55,502 nucleotides of DNA from an uncultured Flavobacteriales bacterium (GTDB lineage: Bacteria; Bacteroidota; Bacteroidia; Flavobacteriales_D; Sanyastnellaceae): the NCBI GenBank assembly GCA_938082505.1, contig CALLLH010000031.1:1-55502 (forward strand), in the 5' to 3' direction. Below are positions 9,401 to 21,010 of the stretch, piece by piece. A program made the position numbers and the translations under genes. The notes beneath the pieces were generated by a model. The model ran no database searches and was not told where the DNA came from. It saw only the letters and a program-made list of their open reading frames with translations. Position 1 is the first letter of the stretch. Each line of letters begins with the position of its first letter.

Positions 9401-9769
9401 TTAGAGCACCTCGGGTGCGAGCGAAACGATTTTCATGAAGTCCTTCTCACGCAGTTCACGTGCGACAGGACCGAAGATGCGGGTGCCCCGGATTTCACCG
9501 GTGGTGTTCAACAACACACAGGCGTTGTCGTCGAAGCGGATGTACGATCCATCCGGTCGGCGAACGGCCTTCTTGGTCCGCACGATGACCGCCTTGCTGA
9601 CGGTACCCTTCTTCACACCGCCATTGGGTGCCGCATCCTTGACGGTGACGACCACCTTGTCGCCAATGCTGGCGTAGCGCCGGCGCGTACCACCGAGCAC
9701 GCGGATGCACAACACTTCGCGTGCTCCACTGTTGTCGGCAACCGCCATCCGGGATTCTTGCTGGATCAT
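9401..9769 (-). CDS. rplN: Large ribosomal subunit protein uL14
   Basis: 122 residues, the standard length, starting [20 protein letters not shown]. The beta-barrel motif [20 protein letters not shown] and the closing [19 protein letters not shown] are typical. uL14 lies at the subunit interface and is the docking site of the silencing factor RsfS. It follows rpsQ by 34 bp and precedes rplX by 4 bp. Confidence 0.99.
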   Translation of the reverse strand: MIQQESRMAVADNSGAREVLCIRVLGGTRRRYASIGDKVVVTVKDAAPNGGVKKGTVSKAVIVRTKKAVRRPDGSYIRFDDNACVLLNTTGEIRGTRIFGPVARELREKDFMKIVSLAPEVL

Positions 9770-9803
9770 GGCTCTTCAGTTTTCTTTTGGAACGGACCGT
9801 GTA

Positions 9804-10094
9804 TTACTTGGCCCTTTCGACCACCTCAATGAGGCGCCAACACTTGTTCTTACTCAACGGACGCGTCTCCATGATGCGCACCGTATCCCCGATTCCGCAG
9901 GTATCCTGCTCATCATGGGCGGTGAACTTCCGGGTGCGCTTCACGAACTTGGAGTACTTGGGGTGCTTCTCCTTGTACTCGACCGTCACCGTGATGGTCT
10001 TCTGCATCTTGTTGGAGGTGACGATGCCCTGGCGCACCTTCCGGAGGTTGCGCTTGTCCGTGGACTGCTCGGTTGCGGTTTGCTCGGCGGTCAT
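9804..10094 (-). CDS. rpsQ: Small ribosomal subunit protein uS17
   Basis: 96 residues. The OB-fold S17 core ([20 protein letters not shown] ... [20 protein letters not shown]) is preceded by a short acidic/Thr leader ([17 protein letters not shown]). uS17 is a primary 16S rRNA binder. Its ATG overlaps the rpmC stop by four bases, so translation is probably coupled. Confidence 0.99.
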   Translation of the reverse strand: MTAEQTATEQSTDKRNLRKVRQGIVTSNKMQKTITVTVEYKEKHPKYSKFVKRTRKFTAHDEQDTCGIGDTVRIMETRPLSKNKCWRLIEVVERAK

Positions 10095-10303
10095 GACTTC
10101 TGTTCTTCAGCTTTTGCGTTCTTCCGTGCATTGAGCTCAGTCATCATCCGCGCAATGTCGCGGCGCTTCTGGCGCAATTGGAAGGGGCTCTCAAGGCCCG
10201 CGATGGTGTGATTGAAACGCAGCTTCTGCAGGGCTTCCCGCTCAGCATCGATGCGCTCCTTGAGGTCGAGGTCACTCAGACCCGTGATTTCGTTCATCTT
10301 CAT
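10091..10303 (-). CDS. rpmC: Large ribosomal subunit protein uL29
   Basis: The open frame extends upstream into rplP, but the family start is [20 protein letters not shown] at ATG 10301-10303, giving 70 residues. The helical hairpin with [20 protein letters not shown] and the basic end match bacterial L29, which sits at the tunnel exit and helps dock trigger factor and SRP. It overlaps rpsQ by four bases and follows rplP by 14 bp. Confidence 0.98.
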   Translation of the reverse strand: MKMNEITGLSDLDLKERIDAEREALQKLRFNHTIAGLESPFQLRQKRRDIARMMTELNARKNAKAEEQKS

Positions 10304-10317
10304 GATTCCCCTCTTGA

Positions 10318-10731
10318 TCAATTGTCGTGACGGGCTACGAAGCGGCAACGCACGGAGAGCTTCTGGGCTCCCAAACGCAGTGCTTCCTGAGCGATGGATG
10401 CGGGGACACCGTCCACCTCGAAGAGCACACGGCCAGGCTTGACAGGCGCGACCCAATGGCTCACGGCACCCTTACCCTTACCCATACGCACTTCGAGCGG
10501 CTTGCTGGTGATCGGCTTGTCCGGGAAGATCCGAATCCAAACCTGGCCCTCACGCTTCATGTAGCGGTTGATGGCGATACGTGCAGACTCGATCTGGCGC
10601 GAGGTGATGAAGCCCATGTCCGTCGTCTTGATGGCAAACGTGCCATAAGCGATGGTGCTGCCACGCTGCGCAAGGCCGCGCACGCGGCCCTTCTGCATCT
10701 TCCTGTATTTCGTTCTTTTCGGCTGAAGCAT
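10318..10731 (-). CDS. rplP: Large ribosomal subunit protein uL16
   Basis: 137 residues starting [20 protein letters not shown], with the conserved [20 protein letters not shown] and [20 protein letters not shown]. uL16 organises the A-site region and the tRNA corridor of the 50S subunit and is added late in assembly. It lies between rpsC (11 bp) and rpmC (14 bp). Confidence 0.99.
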   Translation of the reverse strand: MLQPKRTKYRKMQKGRVRGLAQRGSTIAYGTFAIKTTDMGFITSRQIESARIAINRYMKREGQVWIRIFPDKPITSKPLEVRMGKGKGAVSHWVAPVKPGRVLFEVDGVPASIAQEALRLGAQKLSVRCRFVARHDN

Positions 10732-10742
10732 GATTCTGGGCT

Positions 10743-11477
10743 TTAGCTGCGGGGTTCACGACGGCGACGGCGACGCTCAGGACGCTCGCCTCCACGTCCG
10801 CGCGGTGCGCGCTTGTCTTCCTTGGTTGGATCGGCCGGACTGAGGTCCTGCTTACCGTAGACTTCGCCGCGGAATACCCAGACCTTCACGCCAATCCGGC
10901 CATAGGTTGTGTGGGCTTCCACCAGGGCATAGTCGATGTCTGCGCGGAAGGTGTGCAGCGGCACACGGCCTTCCATGAAGGTCTCCGAGCGGGCGATTTC
11001 CGCTCCATTCAGACGGCCTGCAATGCCAATCTTGATGCCTTCGGCGCCCATCCGCATCGAACTCGCGATGGACATCTTGATGGCACGGCGATAACTGATC
11101 CTCGCCTCCAGCTGACGGGCCACGCTCTCAGCGACGAGGCGCGCATCCAATTCAGGGCGCTTGATCTCGAAGATGTTGATCTGGATTTCCTTCTTGGTCA
11201 ACTTCTTGAGCTCCTCGCGCAGCTTGTCGACCTCCTGGCCGCCCTTGCCGATGATGACACCGGGGCGGGCCGTATGGATGGTCACGGTGACGAGCTTCAT
11301 GGTGCGCTCGATGACCATGCGTGAAACGCTGGCCTTCACCAGACGGGCCCGGAGATACTTCCGGATCTTGTCGTCCTCGACAATCTTGTCGACGTAGCTC
11401 TTGCCTCCGTACCAGTTGGAGTCCCATCCCTTGATGAAACCGAGGCGGTTGCCGGTGGGGTGTGTCTTCTGTCCCAT
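10743..11477 (-). CDS. rpsC: Small ribosomal subunit protein uS3
   Basis: 244 residues. The KH domain carries [18 protein letters not shown], the C-terminal S3 domain carries [20 protein letters not shown], and the protein ends in an Arg-rich tail. uS3 forms part of the mRNA entry channel and has helicase activity with uS4 and uS5. Its ATG shares one base with the rplV stop at 11477. Confidence 0.99.
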   Translation of the reverse strand: MGQKTHPTGNRLGFIKGWDSNWYGGKSYVDKIVEDDKIRKYLRARLVKASVSRMVIERTMKLVTVTIHTARPGVIIGKGGQEVDKLREELKKLTKKEIQINIFEIKRPELDARLVAESVARQLEARISYRRAIKMSIASSMRMGAEGIKIGIAGRLNGAEIARSETFMEGRVPLHTFRADIDYALVEAHTTYGRIGVKVWVFRGEVYGKQDLSPADPTKEDKRAPRGRGGERPERRRRRREPRS

Positions 11478-11875
11478 TACTTCTTCAGGCTATCGACGAT
11501 CAACGTCACGTGGTTCGAGCGCTTGCGGATGCGGTGAGCGCGTCCTTGCGGTGCTGGCTGGATGCGCTTCAGCATGCGCGCGCTGTCCACACGGACCTCG
11601 CTGACGTACAGGCCGGATTCCTCCGGACGCACACCTTCATTCTTGGCTTCCCAGTTGGCGATGGCTGACCGCAACAACTTCTCGAGGCGACCGGAGGCCT
11701 CCTTCTGACTGAACTTCAAAATGTTCAGCGCACTGACAACGTCCTTGCCACGAATGGTATCCGCGACCAACCTCATCTTGCGCGGTGAGGTCGGACAATC
11801 GTTCAGCTTGGCGATGGCGGTTTGATCCATCACCTCCTTGCGGGCTGCTGCTGCGTTTCTCTTACGTGCTCCCAT
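11477..11875 (-). CDS. rplV: Large ribosomal subunit protein uL22
   Basis: 132 residues. The core ([20 protein letters not shown]) is preceded by a 16-residue extension ([16 protein letters not shown]), and the extended loop with [20 protein letters not shown] reaches into the exit tunnel, the region altered in some macrolide-resistant strains. Flanked by rpsS (21 bp) and rpsC (1-base overlap). Confidence 0.99.
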   Translation of the reverse strand: MGARKRNAAAARKEVMDQTAIAKLNDCPTSPRKMRLVADTIRGKDVVSALNILKFSQKEASGRLEKLLRSAIANWEAKNEGVRPEESGLYVSEVRVDSARMLKRIQPAPQGRAHRIRKRSNHVTLIVDSLKK

Positions 11876-11896
11876 GGTTCTGGTGATTACCGGCCG

Positions 11897-12178
11897 TCAA
11901 CGACGTCCCTTGTCTTTCTTGTTGTCCGCGTGACCTCGGAAGGTGCGGGTCGGAGAGAATTCACCGAGCTTGTGGCCCACCATGTTCTCGGTGACGAACA
12001 CCGGAATAAATTGGCGACCGTTGTGCACGGCGATGGTCAGGCCGACAAAATCCGGCGTGATCATGCTGGAGCGGCTCCAGGTCTTGATGACCGACTTCTT
12101 GCCGCTTTCCTGCATGGCCTCTACACGCTGCATCAGCTTGTAGTGGACGAATGGGGGTTTCTTGAGCGAACGTGCCAT
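11897..12178 (-). CDS. rpsS: Small ribosomal subunit protein uS19
   Basis: 93 residues starting [20 protein letters not shown], with the signature [20 protein letters not shown] and [13 protein letters not shown]. uS19 belongs to the 30S head with uS13. The coding region begins 3 bp after the rplB stop. Confidence 0.99.
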   Translation of the reverse strand: MARSLKKPPFVHYKLMQRVEAMQESGKKSVIKTWSRSSMITPDFVGLTIAVHNGRQFIPVFVTENMVGHKLGEFSPTRTFRGHADNKKDKGRR

Positions 12179-12181
12179 GGC

Positions 12182-13006
12182 TTACTTCTTACGGCGTTCG
12201 ATGATGTACTGGGAAGAATGCTTCTGCTTGTCGCGGGTCTTGAAACCCTTGGCAGGAATGCCATTGCGACTGCGCGGATGACCGCCGGCGTTGCGACCCT
12301 CACCACCACCCATCGGGTGATCGACAGGGTTCATGACCACGCCACGGACACGGGGGCGGCGGCCCAACCAACGGCTGCGGCCGGCCTTGCCGGACACCTG
12401 CTGGTTGTGCTCACTGTTGCCGACCATACCGATGGTGGCGAGGCAGGTGGTCAAAATCATGCGCACCTCACCACTGGGAAGGGAGATGATGGCATACTTG
12501 CCATCTCGCGCCTTCAGCTGGGCGGAGGCACCCGCCGAACGGGCGATGTTGGCACCGCGGCCAGGGTGAAGCTCAATGTTGTGGATCATGGTACCCAGTG
12601 GGATGTCCGCAAGGAAAAGGGCATTGCCCACCTCGGGTGCGGCCTTTTCACCGCTCATGATCTGCTGTCCCACCTGGAGCCCTTCAGGGGCCACGATGTA
12701 GCGCTTCTCACCGTCCTTGTACTCAACAAGGGCGATGCGGGCGCTGCGGTTCGGATCGTACTCGATCGTCATGACCTCGGCATTCATGCCGTGCTTGTCC
12801 CGCTTGAAGTCAATCACGCGGTACATCCGCTTGTGACCACCTCCACGGTAGCGCATGGTCATCTTGCCGTCGTTGTTCCGGCCCCCATTCTTCTTGAGGG
12901 GTTCCAGCAACGGCTTGTGAGGCTTGTCGGTGGTGATGGTGTCGAACTTCGACAACACCTTGTGCCGCATGCCGGGAGTAATCGGGTTGAACTTGCGTAC
13001 TGCCAT
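12182..13006 (-). CDS. rplB: Large ribosomal subunit protein uL2
   Basis: 274 residues. RNA-binding and KOW-like domains are present, and the peptidyl-transferase-proximal signature [20 protein letters not shown] includes the conserved histidine. uL2 is needed for subunit association and peptidyl transfer. The C-terminus is basic ([11 protein letters not shown]). It lies 8 bp after rplW. Confidence 0.99.
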   Translation of the reverse strand: MAVRKFNPITPGMRHKVLSKFDTITTDKPHKPLLEPLKKNGGRNNDGKMTMRYRGGGHKRMYRVIDFKRDKHGMNAEVMTIEYDPNRSARIALVEYKDGEKRYIVAPEGLQVGQQIMSGEKAAPEVGNALFLADIPLGTMIHNIELHPGRGANIARSAGASAQLKARDGKYAIISLPSGEVRMILTTCLATIGMVGNSEHNQQVSGKAGRSRWLGRRPRVRGVVMNPVDHPMGGGEGRNAGGHPRSRNGIPAKGFKTRDKQKHSSQYIIERRKK

Positions 13007-13014
13007 GATTTCCC

Positions 13015-13308
13015 TTAGATGTTCTCGTAGAAGTCGATGGAATCACCGTCCACGAGTCGGACGATGGCTTTCTTGTAACACTCCGAGCGGCCGCGCAGGA
13101 CACCGGTGCGGGTGAATCGGCTGCGGACCTTGCCGTCGACGCGCATGGTCCGAACGGCAGCTACGGTCACACCGTAGACCTGTTCGACGGCGTCCTTGAT
13201 CTGCGCCTTGTTGGCGTCGTCGTTCACCACGAACCCGTAGGCATTGATGCGCTCGCTCTCGGCGGTCATCTTCTCGGTGATCAACGGCTTGATGAGGATG
13301 TTCTTCAT
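13015..13308 (-). CDS. rplW: Large ribosomal subunit protein uL23
   Basis: 97 residues starting [20 protein letters not shown], followed by [20 protein letters not shown] and the [15 protein letters not shown] loop. uL23 is the main docking point at the tunnel exit for trigger factor, SRP and the Sec translocon. It is separated by 3 bp from rplD and by 8 bp from rplB. Confidence 0.99.
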   Translation of the reverse strand: MKNILIKPLITEKMTAESERINAYGFVVNDDANKAQIKDAVEQVYGVTVAAVRTMRVDGKVRSRFTRTGVLRGRSECYKKAIVRLVDGDSIDFYENI

Positions 13309-13311
13309 GGC

Positions 13312-13938
13312 TCAGGCGTTGAGGATGCCGGTAATGACTTCGTGGGCGTTGTCCACAAAGACCAGGTTCTGGCAATTCATGATGTCGTAAGTGCTCAAAT
13401 CACCTGCCGTCATGACGCGGTGCTTGGGCAGGTTCCGGCTGCTCAAATAGAGCCCACGGCTTTGCTCCGGAACGACCACGAGTGTCTTCTGGTCGGCCAA
13501 GCCAAGCTTTCCGAAAGTGCTGAGCAGCTCCTTCGTCTTGGGCGTGTCCATGGACAACCCCTTCACGATACGGATGCCATTCTCCTTTGCCTTGTAGGCC
13601 AAGGCGCTCTTGCGGGCAAGCTGGCGGACCTTCTTGTTGAGCTTGATGTCATACTTCCGGGGACGCGGACCGAAGATGGTACCTCCACCCACGAAGAGCG
13701 GGTTCTTGATGGAACCGGCACGTGCACCGCCCGTACCCTTCTGACGCTTGATTTTCCGCGTCGAACCCGTGACTTCAGCACGCTCCTTGGTTTTGTGCGT
13801 ACCCTGACGCTGTGCCGCGAGGTAGCGCTTCACGTCGAGGTAAATGGCGTGGTCGTTCGGCTCGATGCCGAACACCTCCTTGTCGAGCTCCTTGCTGGAG
13901 GTCTTCTTGCCTTCGATGTTGTAGACGTCGACTTTCAT
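13312..13938 (-). CDS. rplD: Large ribosomal subunit protein uL4
   Basis: 208 residues. The tunnel-reaching loop holds KIKRQKGTGGARAGSIKNPL and GGGTIFGPRPRKYDIKLNKK. uL4 starts 50S assembly; in Escherichia coli it also represses the S10 operon by attenuation, but no such leader structure can be shown here. It is 3 bp from both rplC and rplW. Confidence 0.99.
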   Translation of the reverse strand: MKVDVYNIEGKKTSSKELDKEVFGIEPNDHAIYLDVKRYLAAQRQGTHKTKERAEVTGSTRKIKRQKGTGGARAGSIKNPLFVGGGTIFGPRPRKYDIKLNKKVRQLARKSALAYKAKENGIRIVKGLSMDTPKTKELLSTFGKLGLADQKTLVVVPEQSRGLYLSSRNLPKHRVMTAGDLSTYDIMNCQNLVFVDNAHEVITGILNA

Positions 13939-13941
13939 GGC

Positions 13942-14571
13942 TTAGGCTTGAGGCTTGCGAACGATGACGGTAGCGCCCTTGTGACCGGGAACGGCTCCTT
14001 TGACCACGAGGAGACCCTCGTCAGCCATGACCTTGAGGACCTCAAGGTTCTCGACGGTGACCCGACCATTGCCCATCTGACCGGCCATGCGCATGCCCTT
14101 GTAGACGCGGGCTGGCGTGGAGGCCGCACCGATGGAACCCGGAGCGCGCATGCGGTTGTGCTGTCCGTGGGTGGCCTGACCGACACCGGCAAAGCCGTGA
14201 CGACGGACAACACCTTGGAAGCCTTTACCCTTGCTGGTTCCGATCACGGAGACGAATTCGCCTTCGGCGAATACATCTTCGAGCTTGACCTCGTCACCTG
14301 GATTGTAATCCTGGCCGTATCCTTCGAATTCAACAAGGTGCTGCTTCGCGTTGACACCGGCCTTCTTGTAGTGACCGGCCATGGCCTTGGACGTGCGGCT
14401 TTCCTTGCGGTCACCGAATCCCACCTGGATGGCATCGTAGCCATCCTTGTCCGCGGTCTTGACCTGCGTGACCACACAGGGTCCCACTTCAAGCACGGTA
14501 CAGGGAAGGTTCTTGCCCTCCTCACTGTACATGCTGGTCATTCCGACTTTCTTTCCAATCAATCCGGGCAT
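13942..14571 (-). CDS. rplC: Large ribosomal subunit protein uL3
   Basis: 209 residues starting [20 protein letters not shown], with the central [20 protein letters not shown] extension near the peptidyl-transferase centre and the [20 protein letters not shown] motif. uL3 is an early 50S assembly protein. It lies 5 bp after rpsJ and 3 bp before rplD. Confidence 0.99.
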   Translation of the reverse strand: MPGLIGKKVGMTSMYSEEGKNLPCTVLEVGPCVVTQVKTADKDGYDAIQVGFGDRKESRTSKAMAGHYKKAGVNAKQHLVEFEGYGQDYNPGDEVKLEDVFAEGEFVSVIGTSKGKGFQGVVRRHGFAGVGQATHGQHNRMRAPGSIGAASTPARVYKGMRMAGQMGNGRVTVENLEVLKVMADEGLLVVKGAVPGHKGATVIVRKPQA

Positions 14572-14576
14572 GTCCG

Positions 14577-14882
14577 TCAGACTTTGATTTCAACTTCAAC
14601 ACCGCTCGGAAGCTCGAGGCGCATGAGCGCGTCGACCGTAGCGGACGAATTGCTGTAGATGTCCAGCAAGCGCTTGTACGAGCTGAGCTCGAACTGCTCA
14701 CGCGACTTCTTGTTCACGTGGGGGGAGCGCAACACCGTGTAGATGCGCTGGTGGGTTGGGAGCGGTATCGGACCACTGACGACAGCACCGGTTGACTTGA
14801 CCGTCTTCACGATCTTCTCAGCGGACTTGTCGACCAGATTGTGGTCGTAGCTCTTCAGCTTGATGCGGATTTTCTGCGCCAT
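14577..14882 (-). CDS. rpsJ: Small ribosomal subunit protein uS10
   Basis: 101 residues with [40 protein letters not shown] and the [20 protein letters not shown] end. uS10 belongs to the 30S head and, as NusE, also takes part in transcription antitermination with NusB. It directly follows fusA (11 bp) with no tuf gene between, a layout typical of Bacteroidota. Confidence 0.99.
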   Translation of the reverse strand: MAQKIRIKLKSYDHNLVDKSAEKIVKTVKSTGAVVSGPIPLPTHQRIYTVLRSPHVNKKSREQFELSSYKRLLDIYSNSSATVDALMRLELPSGVEVEIKV

Positions 14883-14893
14883 CTCTGGTTCTA

Positions 14894-16996
<2,103 letters not shown>

Positions 16997-17031
16997 GATT
17001 TCGGAGGTGGTGTGGTGGAAGGTTGTCTTGG

Positions 17032-17499
17032 TCAGAATCGGAAGTGGGAGAAAGCTTTGTTGGCCTCTGCCATCCGATGGGTGTCTTCCTTCTTCTTGAA
17101 GGTCGCGCCTTCGCCCTTGTTGGCGGCAATGATTTCCGCAGCGAGACGATCAGACATGGTCTTTTCGTTGCGCAGGCGGGCATAGCTGATCAGCCATTTC
17201 ACCGCCATGCTTCGCTTCCGGCTGTCGCGGATGGGATGGGGAATCTGGAAAGTCGCTCCACCTACACGGCGACTGCGGACTTCAACATTCGGCGTCACCG
17301 CGTCCACGGCTTGCTTCCATTGCTCCAGACCTTCCTCACCGGTGCGCTCGGTGACTTTGTCAATGGCAGAATAGAAGATGTCGAAAGCCGTGCTCTTCTT
17401 GCCCTTGAGCATGAGGTTGTTCACGAAATACGTGACGTCGGTGTCGTTGAACCGGGGATCCGGAATCAGCGGATGCTTTTTTGCTTGTCTACGGCGCAT
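17032..17499 (-). CDS. rpsG: Small ribosomal subunit protein uS7
   Basis: 155 residues starting [20 protein letters not shown], with [20 protein letters not shown] and [20 protein letters not shown]. The C-terminal helix with [12 protein letters not shown] is the tail that contacts the E-site tRNA. uS7 nucleates the 30S head. It lies 6 bp after rpsL. Confidence 0.99.
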   Translation of the reverse strand: MRRRQAKKHPLIPDPRFNDTDVTYFVNNLMLKGKKSTAFDIFYSAIDKVTERTGEEGLEQWKQAVDAVTPNVEVRSRRVGGATFQIPHPIRDSRKRSMAVKWLISYARLRNEKTMSDRLAAEIIAANKGEGATFKKKEDTHRMAEANKAFSHFRF

Positions 17500-17505
17500 G
17501 TCAGA

Positions 17506-17880
17506 TTACTTCTTGGGGCGCTTGGTTCCGTACTTCGAACGACGCTGGTTCCTGCCTTCAACGCCTGCGGTGTCCAAGGCTCCGCGAACGATGTGATAGC
17601 GGACACCCGGGAGGTCCTTAACACGACCTCCTCGGACCAGCACAATGCTGTGCTCCTGGAGGTTGTGGCCTTCACCACCGATGTAGGCGTTGACTTCGTT
17701 TCCGTTGGTCAGGCGCACACGGGCAACCTTCCGCATGGCGGAATTCGGCTTCTTCGGCGTGGTGGTGTAGACCCGGACACACACGCCCCTGCGCTGGGGG
17801 CATGAGTCGAGCGCAGCGGACTTCGAGGTATACACCTTGTCCGTGCGGCCTTTGCGGATCAACTGTTGGATCGTCGGCAT
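17506..17880 (-). CDS. rpsL: Small ribosomal subunit protein uS12
   Basis: 124 residues and the first gene of the superoperon. It starts [20 protein letters not shown]; the decoding-site loops [19 protein letters not shown] and [20 protein letters not shown] carry the wild-type lysines at the positions linked to streptomycin sensitivity. uS12 monitors codon-anticodon pairing. The only recognisable promoter of the whole cluster lies about 70 bp upstream. No Shine-Dalgarno-like purine run precedes the ATG. Confidence 0.99.
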   Translation of the reverse strand: MPTIQQLIRKGRTDKVYTSKSAALDSCPQRRGVCVRVYTTTPKKPNSAMRKVARVRLTNGNEVNAYIGGEGHNLQEHSIVLVRGGRVKDLPGVRYHIVRGALDTAGVEGRNQRRSKYGTKRPKK

Positions 17881-17951
17881 TGCTTGTTAATGGCGTCGTT
17901 TTCAATCAATCAGGGACAAATGAGCCCCTGCCCCATTTTTCAACGGGGGTG

Positions 17952-17981
17952 CAAAACTACGTGAAATGCCGGGAATTCCAA
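17952..17981 (-). promoter_or_regulatory. Bacteroidota-type promoter of the rpsL superoperon
   Basis: On the minus strand a TTG (17981-17979) is followed after exactly 19 bases by TAGTTTTG (17959-17952). This matches the -33 TTG and -7 TAnnTTTG elements used by the primary sigma factor of this phylum. Transcription should start near 17946, leaving a leader of about 65 nt before rpsL. The leader contains a weak possible hairpin with CCCC/GGGG arms at 17931-17934 and 17945-17948, whose significance is unclear. Confidence 0.85.
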
Positions 17982-18033
17982 CAGGGAAATGTGCAGTTCA
18001 TTTCACCTATTCAGGTGTACGAGCGACAATGTG

Positions 18034-18058
18034 TTGGAAGCCAATCCCGCTACATTTG
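18034..18058 (+). promoter_or_regulatory. Probable promoter of the uvrD/pcrA operon, with -7 element adjoining the start codon
   Basis: TACATTTG at 18051-18058 is a perfect TAnnTTTG -7 element. It ends four bases before the ATG at 18063, so the transcript would begin at or next to the start codon. A TTG at 18034-18036 is present, but the 14-base spacer is shorter than the usual 17-23, so the -33 assignment is weak. It faces away from the rpsL promoter about 90 bp away. Confidence 0.6.
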
Positions 18059-18062
18059 AAAA

Positions 18063-20360
18063 ATGCAGATGCTGGAAGGATTGAATGAGGCGCAGAAGGC
18101 GGCAGCCGGTCACGTGGAAGGCCCCATGATGGTGGTGGCGGGCGCAGGTTCCGGAAAGACCCGCGTGCTGACCCACCGCATCGCCCACCTCATCGACCAG
18201 GGCGTCGACCCCTTCTCCATCCTGTCGCTCACCTTCACCAACAAGGCGGCGCGTGAGATGAAGGAACGCATCGGGCGCATCGTGGGGGACTCCGAGGCAC
18301 GCAACATATGGATGGGCACCTTCCACAGTGTCTTCGCCCGCATCCTCCGCATCGAGAGCGAGCGGATCAACTACCCTTCCAACTTCACCATATACGACAC
18401 CCAGGACAGCCGGAGTGTCGTCAAGGACGTGATCAAGGGACTGGGGCTGGATGACAAGCTGTACAAGCCGAACTCCATCCACGGCAGGATTTCGGGCGCC
18501 AAGAACAACCTCATCGGTCCGGGCGACTATGCCGCCAATTCCGACATCATCGGGGAGGACCATCAGGCCGGTCGGCCCCGCATTGCCGAGATCTATGCCG
18601 GCTACGACGCCCGCCTCAAGCGGTCAGGCGCCATGGACTTCGACGACCTCCTGTTCAAGACCAACGTACTGCTCCGCGATTTCCCGGACCTGCTCCACAA
18701 GTACCAGCAGAAATTCGCCTTCATCCTGGTGGACGAGTACCAGGACACCAACTTCGCCCAATACATGATCATCAGGCAGCTGGGTGCCGCCCGAGAAAAC
18801 GTCTGTGTGGTGGGCGATGATGCACAGAGCATTTACAGCTTCCGCGGGGCCAACATCCAGAACATCCTCAACTTCCAGCGGGACTATCCGGACTGTGCCG
18901 TCTATAAGCTCGAACAGAACTACCGCAGCACGAAGAACATCGTGGAGGCTGCCAATGCGGTCATCGCCAAGAACCAGGACCAGATCCGCAAGGACGTATG
19001 GACCGGCAATGATGCCGGTGAGAAGATCGATGTGCACCGCGCCCTCAGCGACAATGACGAGGGCGGCTTCGTGGCGGACGCCATCCTCACGACGCGTTCG
19101 AGGGAGCAGGCACACAACAAGGACTTTGCCATCCTCTACCGCACCAATGCGCAAAGCCGGGCTTTCGAGGAGCAGCTCCGCAAACGGAATGTCCCGTACC
19201 GGATCTATGGCGGCCTCAGTTTCTATCAGCGCAAGGAAATCAAGGACCTCATTTCCTATTTCCGGCTTGTTGCCAACCCCTCGGATGATGAAGGATTCAA
19301 GCGGGTGGTCAATTACCCTGCCCGGGGCATAGGAAAGACCACAATGGACCGGCTTACCGTGGCTGCTGCCCGTCACGATTGCTCTCTGTGGGACGCGGTC
19401 AGGGATCCGCTCCGCAAACCCGAGGACCTCAAGGGTGCAGCCTGGGGCAAGCTTCAGGATTTCACCACGATGGTCGAGGGCTTTGCCACCCGGCTCGACT
19501 CCGCCTCCGCATTCGACCTCGGTCATCACATCGCCCAGCACACAGGTCTGCTGCGAGAACTGCACAAGGACAAGACCCCGGAGGGGGTGGCGCGGTATGA
19601 GAATGTCGAAGAGCTGCTCGCCGGCATGAAAGAATTCTCGGAACAGGTGGACCCTGCCAATCCGGATGCGATCCATACGCTGGGCGATTTCCTGCTGGAT
19701 GTGGCCCTGCTCACGGATGCGGACCAGGATGACGGGGACGACAACAAAGTCTCTTTGATGACCATCCACGCGGCCAAGGGCCTCGAATTCCCACATGTAT
19801 ATATCGTGGGGCTGGAGGAGAACCTGTTCCCCAGCCAAATGGCCTTGAATACCCGGGAGGAATTGGAGGAGGAACGGCGGTTGTTCTATGTCGCGCTGAC
19901 GCGGGCCGAGAAAAAGGCGACCCTCAGCTATGCCCTGACGCGCTACCGTTGGGGACAGCTCATGCAGAACGAGCCTTCCCGGTTCATCGAGGAGGTGGAC
20001 GATCAATACCTGAACCTGCCGGTTGTGAACGCCCGGCGTCCCGAGCCCGTCAACTTCAATGCAGCCAGAAGCACCTTCTACAAGCAGATGCCCTCGGGGA
20101 ACCGCACCGCCACTCCGCCGAAGCCCGGGATGAAGAAGTTGACCCCGACCGCTGCAGGCGCCGCTGCGGATGCCGGAGGCGCGCCCGCCTCGTCGGGTGG
20201 CATCGCCCCGGGTGTAGAGGTTCAACACGCCCGTTTCGGCAAGGGCAAAGTGCTCAAGCTCGAAGGTGAGATCCCCAATGTGAAGGCCACGGTCTTCTTC
20301 CCCACCGCCGGGCAAAAGCAATTGCTCTTGAAGTTCGCCAAACTGGAGATCCTGGGATGA
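18063..20360 (+). CDS. UvrD/PcrA family ATP-dependent DNA helicase
   Basis: 765 residues, a superfamily 1A helicase moving 3'-5' on single-stranded DNA in nucleotide excision repair and replication-conflict clearance. Motifs in order: Walker A GAGSGKT (residues 27-33), LTFTNKAAREMKERI (Ia), VDEYQDTNFAQY (II), GDDAQSIYSFRGA (III), LEQNYRST (IV), SLMTIHAAKGLEFPHVYIVG (V) and RRLFYVALTRAEKKATLSYA (VI). The PcrA/UvrD-type C-terminal module (VQHARFGKGKVLKLEG to the end) is retained. Its stop overlaps the next ATG by four bases (ATGA). A second in-frame ATG lies two codons downstream (18069); both fit a leaderless transcript. Either uvrD or pcrA would be a fair symbol. Confidence 0.97.
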   Translation: MQMLEGLNEAQKAAAGHVEGPMMVVAGAGSGKTRVLTHRIAHLIDQGVDPFSILSLTFTNKAAREMKERIGRIVGDSEARNIWMGTFHSVFARILRIESERINYPSNFTIYDTQDSRSVVKDVIKGLGLDDKLYKPNSIHGRISGAKNNLIGPGDYAANSDIIGEDHQAGRPRIAEIYAGYDARLKRSGAMDFDDLLFKTNVLLRDFPDLLHKYQQKFAFILVDEYQDTNFAQYMIIRQLGAARENVCVVGDDAQSIYSFRGANIQNILNFQRDYPDCAVYKLEQNYRSTKNIVEAANAVIAKNQDQIRKDVWTGNDAGEKIDVHRALSDNDEGGFVADAILTTRSREQAHNKDFAILYRTNAQSRAFEEQLRKRNVPYRIYGGLSFYQRKEIKDLISYFRLVANPSDDEGFKRVVNYPARGIGKTTMDRLTVAAARHDCSLWDAVRDPLRKPEDLKGAAWGKLQDFTTMVEGFATRLDSASAFDLGHHIAQHTGLLRELHKDKTPEGVARYENVEELLAGMKEFSEQVDPANPDAIHTLGDFLLDVALLTDADQDDGDDNKVSLMTIHAAKGLEFPHVYIVGLEENLFPSQMALNTREELEEERRLFYVALTRAEKKATLSYALTRYRWGQLMQNEPSRFIEEVDDQYLNLPVVNARRPEPVNFNAARSTFYKQMPSGNRTATPPKPGMKKLTPTAAGAAADAGGAPASSGGIAPGVEVQHARFGKGKVLKLEGEIPNVKATVFFPTAGQKQLLLKFAKLEILG

Positions 20361-21010
20361 ATGCGCGCCTGTTCCTTCTCGCGTACTGCCTTGTTTTCGC
20401 GGCCTGTGAACGGCGCAGCGAGGGCATGGAACTGACAATCGAAGCCCAGGCCCTGACTTTGCCGGACCGCTTGGGTTTGGCCGGTGCGGATTTCACGCTT
20501 CACGAACGGGCCGTCGAGGACGGGGCCCTTCAGGCTGAGACCGTAGTGGCCGAGGGGACCTCCGATGCCTCGGGTGGCTTATCCGTCTCGTTTCCGCGCA
20601 AAAGCAGTTATTCCCTGCGTTGGACCGCGTATGCCGAAGACCATTTCGCCGCAGGGGGCACCCTTGATCCCGAGGAGCTTTACCCCAATGAACCCTATCC
20701 CTTGGAAATTGGACTTCATGCCGTCTGTACCCTTCATGTCTCCCTCGCCAGCGTGGCTCCGGAAGACTCCACGGACCTCATGCGCTTCAATCTGGGCGGG
20801 GATTTCCCCTGCGAATGCTGCCCCACCGACCAGGTGGTGCTGGAGGGTATCGGCGCCGACTCAGCCTGGACCTGCCTCATGTACGGCAACCATTGGATGA
20901 CCTGGGGGTCCGATCTGGAAGTGGCCCTCATCGGCCAACCGGAAGGCCTCTTCGTGGACTCGGTATTCTGCCCTTCATTCGGTGCGGCCAACCTCGACCT
21001 GACGTGGTGA
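20357..21010 (+). CDS. Hypothetical lipoprotein in the helicase operon
   Basis: 217 residues. The N-terminus MNARLFLLAYCLVFAACERR has a short hydrophobic stretch ending in the lipobox VFAAC, so the protein is predicted to be a lipoprotein anchored by Cys-17. The rest is rich in beta-type sequence, with a cysteine cluster CECC in the middle and no recognised domain. A region around ASGGLSVSFPRKSSYSLRWT looks like a carboxypeptidase-regulatory-like beta sandwich, but this is only an impression. The ATG overlaps the helicase stop by four bases and the TGA overlaps the next gene's GTG, so it is translated as part of that operon. Function unknown. Confidence 0.8.
   Translation: MNARLFLLAYCLVFAACERRSEGMELTIEAQALTLPDRLGLAGADFTLHERAVEDGALQAETVVAEGTSDASGGLSVSFPRKSSYSLRWTAYAEDHFAAGGTLDPEELYPNEPYPLEIGLHAVCTLHVSLASVAPEDSTDLMRFNLGGDFPCECCPTDQVVLEGIGADSAWTCLMYGNHWMTWGSDLEVALIGQPEGLFVDSVFCPSFGAANLDLTW

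Noticed and set aside
17881-17950. Riboswitch or attenuator in the rpsL leader
   Set aside because: Only a four-base-pair stem with a ten-base loop is visible; no known ribosomal-protein leader motif could be recognised.
18624-20438. Minus-strand 604-codon open frame opposite the helicase gene
   Set aside because: It is the mirror of a high-GC coding gene with clear helicase motifs; the translation shows no recognisable domain, signal peptide or promoter. The same holds for the other long antisense frames, for example 996-1964, 5310-7085, 31451-33127 and 35600-37282.
20815-21006. 64-codon extension of the esterase into the lipoprotein gene
   Set aside because: The lipoprotein frame is the real one there, and GTG 21007 overlaps its stop in the same manner as the other junctions of this operon.
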